Both the position numbers and the translations under genes were made by a program. This document shows, one piece after another, positions 23,622 through 36,300 of a DNA stretch of 64,000 nt. Position 1 is the first letter of the stretch; each line of letters opens with the position of its first letter. This stretch comes from Dirofilaria immitis (lineage: Eukaryota > Nematoda > Chromadorea > Rhabditida > Onchocercidae): positions 5,943,501-6,007,500 of the forward strand of contig JAKNDB010000068.1 in assembly GCA_024305405.1 (NCBI GenBank), given 5' to 3'. The notes beneath the pieces were generated by a model. It had not been told where the DNA came from. It saw nothing but the letters and a program-made list of their open reading frames with translations, and made no database searches.

Positions 23622-25269
23622 GCTATATACCACTAAATATATAGCATAATAATAATCATTCATTCCTTAATTATAATTAATAAAACAAAAAAGTTTTATA
23701 TACATAACATTAAATTTAGTTATATTTAGAGAAATTTATGCAATAATCAACAAACTTTTCATTCTTTTTTCTTTAAAAATAAATTTGCTAATTTAGTTTT
23801 TGAAAGTTTTCTTTTCTTTTAAAAAAGAAAAAAAAGAAAGAAAATGAGATGAAATAAATGTTAGGAAAGAAATAGACAAAAATGAACAGACGAAAATTTA
23901 TTCCCAAAAGATCTCTCTCTCTCTCTCCCTCTCCTCTCTCTCTCTATTCAGTTGAGAAAAAAGTTAAATGAAGATACCTAATTTATTTTCCGACATTTAT
24001 CACCGTTACTATTAGTATTACTCTTATTTCTAATATCTTAAAATAGTGATTATATATTTGTTTCTTTTCATCTTTCTCTCTCTTCCTATCTCTTCCTCTC
24101 TCTTCTTTTACTAAATTAACAAAGTAAAAAAATTAAAAGATGAAAGAATTTCTTTTAAAAAGTTAAAAAAAAAAAAAACTGTATAAAGAAGTAATGGGAG
24201 TTCTAGGAAAAGAAAAGAAAAAGAGAGAGGAAGAATGAAGGTAAGGGGAGAGAGAGAAGAAAAGTAGAAAAGAGAAAAAGGATCATTTTAAAATAGTAAA
24301 TTATGTTAAAAGCTATTTTAAATTTTTTCCATTTTTTGAAAGTTTAGAAGTGAGAGACCAAAGTTTAAGTCATAATGGATCTCAAAGACAAATATTTCTC
24401 TTTCTTTTACTCTTCATCTTCTTGATACTTGAAGAGAATATTAGATATAAATGACTTTTAAAAATTGAACCATCGATTTACTATTCTTTCATATTATTTC
24501 TCTTATCATCCCTATTATCACTGGCTAATATTATTGCTATAATAGTAACAATAATAAGTTGCAATCATTACTACTCAAAAAGCTATTATTAATAATTAAC
24601 ATTATTGTTAATAATAGCAATAACAAACTGCAGTAGTTATCATTTCAAAAAGTGAATATTATGATTATTATAACGACAAAACTACATAACTTTATCATTA
24701 TCATCATCATCATTCTTCAATTTGGTTTGCTAATTATCAAATTACCGAGGTAATCTATCCGTATAATCCAAGTTGAAACAGTTGTTGATGTTAATGTTAA
24801 TGAGGATAATGATGTTGTCGAACAATATGATAGGTACAAAAAAAAAAAAAAGAAAAAAATTATGCTAAATTATTAATATAGCAAATAATTGAATTATAGT
24901 ATTTGCTAAGAAAGAAAAAAAATAGAAAAGAGAAAATGAGAATGAAAAAGGAAAAATGTTGCTTAATTTGATGTAAATAGATTGATAGGAATGAAATAAA
25001 CTTTGATATTTCCATTGACAATGTTTATGAGAAATGAAACGTTTGGAACAGATGAAACTATTTAAAAAGAAAAATGATATATGAAATGAAAAAGATTATC
25101 AAATGGATGAAATCGTTTAAAGGAACTTATCATATGGATTTCCCATCAATCTTTGCTATTATAATACTTATTTTGCTGTCTACCTTCAACACTTTCTAAT
25201 AATGTCATAGTTACCGCAACAACAAGCAACAACAGCAACAACAATAACAATAACAACCACAACAATCTA
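23622..25269. other. AT-rich tract with pyrimidine and purine runs
   Basis: Includes a (CT)n run at about 23911-23943, further TCTC-rich sequence near 24070-24105, and purine-rich GAGA stretches near 24220-24285. I see no coding exon. Confidence 0.5.
23911..23944. repeat. (CT)n run
   Basis: CT units with a CCCT interruption, about 34 bp, in the gene-poor tract. Confidence 0.9.
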
Positions 25270-25271
25270 AT

Positions 25272-25459
<188 letters not shown>

Positions 25460-26374
25460 TATTATTTATTGTTATTATTATTAGTATTAATATCATTATT
25501 GTTATCATTATCGATTATTACTATTACTATTATAACTATGATTATTACTAATATTGTTATTGCTATTATTACTATAACTCTTTTATTAGTATAGCAAATA
25601 TTATTACAACAATATCATTGCAACTACAATAAGAACAACTGTTACTATTATTATTACGACGATGATAACATGTGTTGCGATTAGCCTTTGCTAAATATAA
25701 CATATCTTTTTAGTTTAAATTATTTATTGTTCATATTCTAATAAATGAATGCTTCTATTATTAAACGAAAATAAAAAGAAAATTTTAATTATTTTAATGA
25801 AAAAATTATGAAAACGAATAAGAAATTATTGAAATTACTAACATAATTTTGATAAAAATTGATAATTGTTTAAAGAATAAATTTAAAATTTAGTAAAATA
25901 TTGATAAATATTAATTAACAGTAAAATAATAATTTACATCACCATGATAATAGTCAGTGAAATTAATTTGCAAAAATAAAACAAAATAATATATTAGATT
26001 TAGTTAATACTTAGTTCCGAATTTTGTGGCAATAATAAATATTTCAAAAAGCATATAATGAAGGAAGAAATTAATAAAAAATAAAAACATAAACATAAAA
26101 ATGAGGAGCTAATTTAAAAACAAGTTTTGAGGTAAAAAATTGCGAAAAAATCATAATAGAAATGCAAAGTATATTCCTACGGTGGCATAATAATATACAA
26201 TTTAATTAATTTGATTGTCAATTTTTAGAAATAAAATTGTGATGATCTTAGTTTAGTTTGGACGAATACCAATTATGTGTGTAATCATTATAAACATAAT
26301 TTTTCTAGAAAATTATTATTCTTTTTCTTTTCTTGAAAAGATTAATTATCGTATTTTAATTTAGTTGTTTTTTG

Positions 26375-26404
26375 TTTTCCTGAAATGATGTCATTTCAGG
26401 AAAA
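26375..26404. repeat. perfect 30-bp palindrome
   Basis: Arms TTTTCCTGAAATGA and TCATTTCAGGAAAA are separated by only TG. It could form a tight cruciform or hairpin. It contains a TTTCAG|G acceptor-like sequence on both strands. Confidence 0.85.
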
Positions 26405-27333
26405 TATGTCATATTTTTTACTTGTTTTTCCTAAAAATAATATCACATTTCAATTTCATTATTGCTATACACAATATATGCAATTATCAGTTAACTATCA
26501 GAAATGCATTGGAAAAAAAATTGGATGAAATATTTATTATCAATTTTATAGTTTAAATCTAAAATAATTGTTGCAGAATGCCATAAAATTAATTAAATTC
26601 ATATCGTTCGTCCGTTCCAACTTTTTTTCATTTCATTTTTAATATTTAATAGTATTATTGGATTGTTTAGCTCATTTCAATAAAATATAAATTTTCATTA
26701 TGATTGATTCATTGAAATGAAAAATGAAAGAAAATCCATTCAACGAAATGGTTAACACTTTAACATTTTACTACTAACACTTTTTTAAATTTTAGGTAAA
26801 GCAAATATATTCCTTTTTGACAACAACAATTGAAGTGATTTAACAATTTCTTCTAATTTTTGAAGTAAAATTTAAAGTTAATTGTTAAATTTTTGATTTA
26901 ATTACTGATAATTATCATTCATACAAAATGGAATATGTAAAGATTTGAAAAATGATAATATTTGAATAATAAACAATTTTTATTGCTAACACTTATTTTA
27001 TTAAATATTTAAATTTTAATATTTTTTAAAATGTTATTATAAAATATTTAATTTCTCATTTTTTTGAATAAAATATTTGTAAATTTGATTGTATGACAAT
27101 TTAAACTTTACTTAACAAACATTCAAATATGTATACAATTTCAAGTAAATATTTTACTTTAGAAAGTGATTTTTTAATTTAAAAACTCGATTTTAATTTA
27201 ATTTAAAGCTTTCTTTAGATTCATTTGTAGAATATTTAAAATGCTACTAGTAAGTGTTATTTATATGAATAAATAATACTCTAAAATATTTATTTGCTAT
27301 TTTCTTCCTGTCTGATATAACGATTTATCGAAC

Positions 27334-27334
<1 letters not shown>

Positions 27335-27362
<28 letters not shown>
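27335..27362. repeat. (GA)n run
   Basis: About 12 GA units interrupted once by GGG. Isolated, in the gene-poor tract. Confidence 0.9.
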
Positions 27363-27365
<3 letters not shown>

Positions 27366-28899
27366 AAAACGAAAAATCCCAGTATGGTTTATTTATAATC
27401 ATCAAAATTTGTTCAAATCTTTACGACTCATACAAAATGAATTTGACATTTGGCTAGAAATAATTGTTTCTTCGATGCTTTTTTCATTCACCATCATTGA
27501 TGGCCATATAATCTTCAATCTGAGAAATTAGCATCACTTGGTCTTTAACTTAACTTTCTTTTTTCTCTTTTATTTACTATTTCTATCAAAAAAAAGAAAT
27601 TTATTTTTTTTTAAAAAAGCGATTTATTTACATTGAATATTAAATTATGTTTATATTACTGTATAAAATAGTCAATATGATGAAAGATATACATTATTGA
27701 TTTTTTATTTCAATTAATAATACTATTGAATGGATGATGGATTAAATGTATGCAAAATGCATCATAACATATATAAATAGCGGTACTGTATTATATTTGT
27801 ACTGTATATATCTTCTCCGAATGATAATTACTACAACATCTTTTACATATTATTATAATTATTAGATGTAATTACATATTCTTCAAAATATAATTTTCCT
27901 TCTGACAATTTTGATTACTTATAGCAATCAAAATTTCAATGACATTTTCAGTCCAATGGATTCTAAAGAAAATATTCAAATTTTCATAAGGAATCATCAA
28001 ATTTCGAATACACATGCAAAATTTTAAATGCAAATTAATTATTTCTTTTATTACTTCAAATTCATTTATTTTAAATTGTTTAATTCTATTAGAAATTTGA
28101 AATTTGTGATTTAAAAATAATCATCAATCTCATTATACGCATAATTTATTATAAATTTTTTTATAGGAATTTTAATGTTATTATTCAAATTGAATAATTT
28201 CCATTTTCATATTGTTACGATAAATTGAATGAAATAAAAAGTGAAACAAATGAATGAATTAAATTTGTACTATAAAATAAAATTTTTTAATTTTAATTTT
28301 TTAAAATTAAAATTTTTTTCGTTTCCATTTTTAAATGTTAACGAAAAAATAAAATTTTTGCTTATTTTAATGCAAATAATCAAAATTTTTCTTTTTCTTT
28401 GATAAAATTTTAAAAATTAAAAATTTTTCTTTTATTTTTTGTTTTTCATAAAGTTTTTAATTAAAACAAAATAATTACTTACAAAAACTAAAATATTTCG
28501 ACCTTTTAAAAGTTTTTTTTTCAATTGCATTTCATTCCTTTTTTCTTTCATTCACTTTCCTTTTACATTTCCTCCTCTTCTCTCTCCTCTTTCTTCATTC
28601 TCTTTTCCATCTATTTCTGACATCGGGTGGTCATCGTTCTACTGGTCAATACTTTCACTGTCCACATCGTTATGGAAGATTAATGTCTCGGATATTACCT
28701 ATCTTTTCCCCGCCTTCGCTTAACCTTCCCATTATTATTTATTACACAATTTTTACCTTTCTCTCTTTTATCCTATCTATTATCATCTATCATCCTCTTC
28801 TCACCTTTTTTAACTCTTATATATATATATATATGTATATTTCGAAAGTTTAATCTTATAATTTACAGGGAAAAATTCTTTTTTTTCAATTTTTAAATG

Positions 28900-28931
28900 T
28901 TAATAATAAACAAATTATTGTTTATTATTAA
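28900..28931. repeat. perfect 14-bp-arm inverted repeat
   Basis: TTAATAATAAACAA and TTGTTTATTATTAA flank ATTA. Given the base composition, chance is a fair explanation, but the match is exact. Confidence 0.7.
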
Positions 28932-31685
28932 AGCAAACATTCGAAATTTTTTAATTTTTGAAATTGGTAAAATAAATCAAAATCGAAGAAGCAGAAAAGG
29001 ACAAAAGAAATAGTTTAAAGTAAAATTAATTTAGTACAACTGTTGCTGTGTACAATGGAAAGGTCGGAAGTTGTTTGTAGAGCAAAAGGGAAGATTATTG
29101 TTGATCAATGATGATAAATGATAAAAGATAACGTTGGCAATGCAATGTATCATATTTACCATAATAAAATTAAAGAAATGCATCGCTTCTTATTTGAGTT
29201 TGTCATTTCAAATAATAATTAAGTAATCATGTATTGTTAAATACTGGAAATTTTTATTCACTTAATTAGTACTGATTCGTTGATTTTGATTATTTCGATT
29301 CATTCGAATTATTACTTATTCATATGGAATTTCATGAAAGGCTTATGAGAAAAAGAAATTAGCATATTTAATCATTCAAATAATCGATAAGTTTTATGAT
29401 TAACAATTGTTAACAATTAACATAGTTCCAAGTGTTGTCAAATCATTTTGAGAATGTTAATGAAATAAACGCGGAAAAAGTATGCATGAAATTTTGAATA
29501 ATAAATTAATTAATCGATCAAAATGATAATAGAAGGTGAAAGATTAATTAAGCTAAAATTAGTATATGATCGTAAAAGCAACGATTTAAGTTTCAATAAA
29601 CTTTATTGAACTTCTAAATTGCTTTAATGATAAGCTAATAAATGATAAGCAAGATATTGTCAAGCGATTTTATAATAAAATTTATTTATGATAATGAAGA
29701 CATTTCACTGTTCTAGCTATCTATGAAAATTTTTTGAATTTTTCAACTTCTTTTCATTCTTGCAGCTTAACTTCGATACTTGAAATAACACTTTTTTTGC
29801 ATAATGTAATGTCAATTGTAAGACATATTAAATTAGAAAAGTAAATAAAAATGAAGTATTGTTATGAATGATATGCAATAAATATGAATCAAAATTAATA
29901 GTTAATGAAAAATGATTACGATTTACTTCCTCTTTTTTCCTTTTTTAAAAAAATGAAATCATTTGAAAAAGAATGAAAAGTTCATGAAGCCAAGAAATGA
30001 GTGATTCTTTTGGGAATCGTTTAAAAATAAACTTTTCTTCCATTTAGTTCTCTTTCAACTTTGACTGATAAATTTTTAAGCAAAATAATTTTTTAATTTT
30101 TCCTTCCATTTATTTTTTTTTTCATTTACCTATTTCATTTATTTGACTATTAATTGATTGCATCAAAGTTTTAATGCTATGAAAAGGTTGAAATATATGA
30201 TCAATTATTCGAATAATAATCAAATGAATGAAATTAAAAAGAATGAAATATTTGATTCTTTTCTTAAAATTTTGAAATACAAAGTTTTGTATAAATTTTT
30301 GGGTTAATTATTTTGGCCCATATTGTAACATCTGTCTTTTCCTCTTTTCGTTTTCTTTTTTCTTTAAAAATCTTTTTTGCATTTAAAAATATGCGATGAA
30401 ATAAAATAAAAATTTTTTTGGCTCATTAATCGCTTGTAAAATTTTTTGTATATTTCAGCCAAGGTAAGGTAAGCTAGGATCAGACAACACATGTTTTCAC
30501 CAACTAATAAAAGGTAACAGGAGGTCAGGAGAGAGTAAAATGGAGAAAGATAGAGTCAATTGCCTTATCAATCAGTGACATCTAAAATTAGGGCACTCTC
30601 TTATTCTTTTTTATTTTTGGCCAATGTTCAAAAACTATTCTATTCTCTCCTATTGTATATTTTTAACAAAAATAGCAAAATAGTTTCAAACTTTTTTATT
30701 CTGTAAGATAAGTACGACTAACGAATGAAATAATTATACTAATCAATAACATATAACTTTATATGTATCGAATTAAATTTGTATAATTTTAAATTTCTAT
30801 GAAAATATTGAATTTCGATTAGAAGCATTAATTATCACAAACATTTAATAGCTTTTTCAATTTGAAAAATTTTTTAAATTTTTGAAATCAAAAATAAAAA
30901 TTGAATTTAGTTTCTTCAGGAAAATTTTGCTATTTTGAATTTTAAATAACCACAATTTCCCACTGATTTAGCACTACCAGTTTATTACTTTCCAATATTA
31001 CTAAAATGGATTTTTCTCTTTTCTTTGATATTTTATAGAAATTGTTGAATGTTATTTTCTCTCTTTTTTCTTTTGCTAATAAAATAGAAGTATTGACAAA
31101 GAAAGTTTATTTTTATTAGTATTATATTTGCTAAAAAAATAAATAAAAGTTTTTTCCCAATGTTTTCATTTCTATTAATAGAAGAAGATTCGGATTAATT
31201 ATTATTTCCGTGATTTAATTTGGATTGGAAGGTCTTTTGATATAATGTAACTCTTTCTGCCATATCGATTAACAATTTATAAAAATAGGATAGTTTTAGG
31301 AAAAAGTGCTATAAAAACTTTTTTGTTCATTTCACATTTCAGTATCATGTGTAATATACGACCAAGGACATCTGAAATTCGTTTCTTCTTTTGCGACTTT
31401 TATTTTTTGTTTAATTAAGTAATAATTTTGGATTGGATATTCGATAAAGGAATAGACATTAAAGAGTAATTTTAGACGGAGTATTTGATATGAAATAGAA
31501 GTCAAATAATATTTTTAAATTGAATATTTGATAGCAGGTAAAAGTTAAATGATAATTCTAGATTGAGTGTAATATTCTGTAATGAAAGAAAAATTAAATT
31601 ATGATTTTAAATTAAAAATTTAGTGTAGGAATAGAATTGATATCATACACCTCAAAGACGAATTTAATTTCAATAGTTAATATAT

Positions 31686-31688
<3 letters not shown>

Positions 31689-31741
<53 letters not shown>
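31689..31741. repeat. (TA)n microsatellite, about 53 bp
   Basis: A pure TA dinucleotide run, followed after a short gap by a second short TA run. Such runs are polymorphic and can fold back on themselves. Confidence 0.95.
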
Positions 31742-31742
<1 letters not shown>

Positions 31743-33300
31743 TTAAATATATATATGTATTTAATCTGAATAATATTAAATTGTGCTAATATTTTTTTAT
31801 AATTTAAATATTTCGATTTAATTTTTTAAGATTCATTATGTATTCTACTTTATGCTCGTGAATTTAAGATGATACAGAGATTACGATAGAGGAAAAAGGA
31901 ATAATATGAAATAATTGTCTATCAACATTGAATTATTGGAATAACTTTCTGATGAATTTATGCGCTTCTTTTACAATATTTTATAATATACACAGAAATA
32001 AAGGATACAATAAAGACAAAGGCTAATGCATTATTCAAATTTTGCTATCTGTTCATTACGGTTGATCAGTTTTATGGTAAACGGTTGTTACGGTATGTAA
32101 TTTTTTCCTTTTCTTTTCACTCTTTTTTAAGTAACAGAAAACCAAAAGTTTATATTTTAGTAGAGAAAAAGAAAAATTTATTTTAATCAATCTTTTTCGA
32201 TTAATGAAAAATTGACGATTCAGATCTTATCAAACAAATAATGTGTATCAATTAACTTCTAATAAATATTTGAGAAATGTTTCACCTTCTTTTATACCTA
32301 ATAAATTATGTCACAATTTTGAAGAGGAAAAAAATTAGTTCAGTGAAATTTTATAAATTTGTCAGTTAATTTTTCTTTTAATGGATTTTTTTCTTTTCAT
32401 ACATATATTTGATTTTACCGTATTCAATCATTTCAACTATCACTTTATTGTTGAATTCGAAAATTTTTATTAAAATAATATTTGAAGCAATTTGTTGAAC
32501 AAATTTACGATTTTATGACAGCGATTTAATTATTCGATAAAATACGAAACGTTAATGACAATAGTAATAATTGTAAATTAGTATGCGTCAACCTGTTTAT
32601 GTCCTATTTTCTCGATAATTCAAGAATATTCCTTGGATTGAGCCATAAAATTCTAATCGATTTAAATATAGAAAATAAACATTTTGAAAAGGAAAAAAGG
32701 AAGGAAATATGGAAATATTATTAATTTAAGAAACATTATGCTAATATTTTTATGGGATTAATTATTTTTAAATATCAAATATTATCGAATGTAATTGTTA
32801 ATTATTCACAAAATAAATCAGTTAATTGGTTATAATAAATCTTAATAAAATATTTTCTATACAATTTTCGAAACGAAATCGAATAAATGAGTACTTATTC
32901 ATTTACAAATCGATCAATTTATTTGTTTATAATAATTCTCAAAAAATATTTCCAATATGCATTTTTCTTAAATTTCAAAAATCTTTAAAATTTTACATAA
33001 TTTGGAAAGATCAAAAGTTGAAAGATATATAAGGAAGTCACTAGTTTGTTTATCAAACTAAAATAAATTTATTGCTCATTACTGTCCTCCCGGGAAAATC
33101 TAGAGATGTTATTGTTTGTGTCGGGAAAATGATGGCGGAAGACGGGAGAAGATATATTATTATCATCGTGATTGATGTAAGAATCATCTCTATTTTGATG
33201 AGCGAATATAAATTTTCAGCAAAATTATTTTTTAGCAGTATTTTTGTATAAATTTAAAATTTAGCTTAGAATTTATGACCATATTACAAATTTCGTTCAG
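31742..33300. other. upstream region of the menorin gene
   Basis: The missing first exon or exons of the FAM151 gene should be in or above this region. An ATG at 33129 opens a short frame (MMAEDGRRYIIIIVID) ended by a GTAAGA donor, but it meets the next exon in the wrong phase and does not look like a clear signal peptide, so it is not accepted. Confidence 0.3.
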
Positions 33301-36300
33301 GTTATGTATCGAGAACACGTGTATCAGCTGTTGAAGTTTGGCGTAATGATAATAATGATGGTGAAGTGCAGATAGCCCATGGGATCAATAGCTGGCCAGC
33401 ATTGCTCGAACAACTTAAAGGTAAGTATACACCTAATTACTGTACATTTATTACCGTAATAAAAAGATGAAGAGATAAGTGAGGAGAAAGGAGGAAAAAA
33501 ACTTTGTTGTTTCGAAAATTTGCAAATTTCAATTTAAATATATGAAATATTATACGAATTACTTAATTTTAATTCCCTCAATATTAACATCTGTTTAATC
33601 TTACTTCTAATAATAAAAAAATCGAAATAATTGCTAAATTAATACTTATCAAAAATTAAAATTTAATATAACATCGAGAAAAAGAAAAGTAATAATAATA
33701 ATAATTATAATAATAATAATAATAATTATTATTATTATTATGATTTACTTTTTCTGCTTATTTTTCTATTAAATTTTATGCAAATTGATTTTTATTTTAG
33801 AAAGTTTCAATTGTTTGATAATTTTTAATCAAATTGTATAAATTTGATTGATTTATGGAGTTATTACGTAATATTATAAGTCTATAAATTTGTTATTAAA
33901 CTATCTATCTTAGCAAAACTTTTTACTATGATTAATGACAGAATCATCAGCGAAAATTAATAATAACATATGGCCGTATGACACTTGGATATACAGAATA
34001 TTTGCTAATTAAGTAATATTGGAAAGTTTGATTTATTAGTATGAAATTTTAGATGAATCAAAATTCACTTTTGCAATCAATCTCAAAATTTAAAATAAAA
34101 ATTGAAATAAAAGCATCTGGGAAAATAAGACGTGATAAGCAACCAATATAACTGTTTACATTATTGATTATTATTTTTTTTCCTAGTGCTAAATTATCAA
34201 ATTAATGTAATTCGACTGATCTTGATACTTTCGTATCATTTTGCTTTATACCTTTTTGATGAAAACTGAATAAAATTCAGGATCATAAATTATCTTAGAG
34301 ATGACGGATCTTTTATAATGAAAAATTTAAAAACGACAATTAATCTTGAATAATTTTTCGAAGAGTCGAAAATTGTTATCATTAATATTGCTGGAACGAA
34401 ATGTTTAATAATAGAATGACATTTAAAAACTTCCAATTAAAAATGATAAATAAATTATTTAAGTTTTCAATTAATTTGATTTTTTCATTTTAAATTTCAC
34501 TTCTTAATTCAAATAATTTCATAAAAAGATGAGAATTATTTATCGGATAAATGGATATTATAAAGATATATATAAATAAAACAAAAAAAAGAGCGTAATA
34601 TAATTCAATACTATATCGAATGTGAACAAATAAATTATTTCTGTAAATTGAAATTCAAAAAATTTGAAAATATTAAAAAATTTTTAGGGCCAATTTTAGA
34701 ACGAAGTACGATGATTGAAGGCGATGTCTTCCTGTATCGTCAACGAAAGCATCATAATCGAGCGATACCATTAATGAGTGCACCTTTGAAAATTGCTGAT
34801 CGTATTACATTTAAAGAATGGCTTAGAGAAGTTGCAAAATTACGGAAAGGTTTAATTTTTAATTTCATTTTCAAATAATATTTTTTTATTGTTTTTCGAC
34901 AATTTAATGTTTTCAATTCGTTTTTTTGCCAATATTTATTTATTATATTCAATTTGTTTACTTATTTTATAATAATTGGCTGAAAATATATTCATTTATT
35001 TTTTAATTTAACTTTTTAACAATAATAAATAAGCGTTTATAACTTCAGGCATTGTAAACATTTGTTATCTTTAAATATTTTTACAAAGATGATATTATAA
35101 TTATAATCTAGTCAAGAGGTTTGGTTATAGATGGAGTTAATTATTATAATTAGTTGATCAATCATTATTAACTAGGTTATTATTGATGGAAAGGCAGTTG
35201 TATTTCTTTCCCATCTTCTGATTATCTAAACTCAACGAAATTAATTATCAACAAAATATTGATTGTATCAGGCTTTATTGTTATTTTTGTATGCAAATAG
35301 GCAGAGAATCAAAGAAATTTTGCTTTAAATTTGTTTAAATATTGCTTAAATATACATTTGGATTAAATTAAATATAAAAATATAAATAAATAATCGAAAA
35401 AAACGTTTTAGTTTTTGATGATTCTTTTAGTTTTGTTATATTTTAATTTCTCATACATTCGCGACCAAATTAAATCTATTAATCAGTTTATAGTTAATTA
35501 TTAATTAATTAGATATGTGATAACTGCTAATTTATTTGTCAGTATTCAATTATCTGTAAGATGTTATTTTAATTAAAATATGAATATTTTATTCACTACA
35601 TATATAATAGGTCAATTAAAAACCGATCAATTATAGCATTAACCAAATATATTTTTGAACGATAAATCGACAATATATATTGAAATTTATGTATTGAAAT
35701 TATAATTTAAATTTTTTAAAATGAGAGGTGGGAATTTTCTAATAGAAAAAAATAATTATTTGGATAGAAAATGTTTATTTCAAATTTTTCAATAAATGAA
35801 AGAATGAAAAAAAAGTGAGAAATGTAATTATATTTCAGTAATTAAAATTAATGTTCGATCAACAGCAGCAGTTCGTCCAGTATTGCAATATCTATTTGCT
35901 GCAAGTAATGAAATTACCTCACCTGTTGTATTACATGCAAATGTTTTTCGATCGCCGAGAAGCAACGAAGTGATATAATTATTATCAAATTATCTTATTA
36001 TTATCAAAAACAATAAAATCTTCCATATATATAAAGTCTACACATTTTATATTTATAATTTACAACGATGAAAATTTCTTTTGCTAAAATAATAATAAAT
36101 TATTTCTATTTTTCCGCAAAATTCTTTCACTGATTAAATACGATAATTTTAAATTAAAATTATAGCACCAAAATTTAAACATAAGAATTACAAACTTAAT
36201 TTTGGATAACTTTTTTATCTGGAAACTGTCTTATTTAATGCAGTATTATTATCGCAATTATTTTGCGATTATCGTCATTATTAGTATTATTATTATTATT

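Noticed and set aside
33129..33177. ATG exon just upstream of the first menorin exon found
   Set aside because: Its donor is out of phase with the next exon and the peptide is not a convincing signal sequence.
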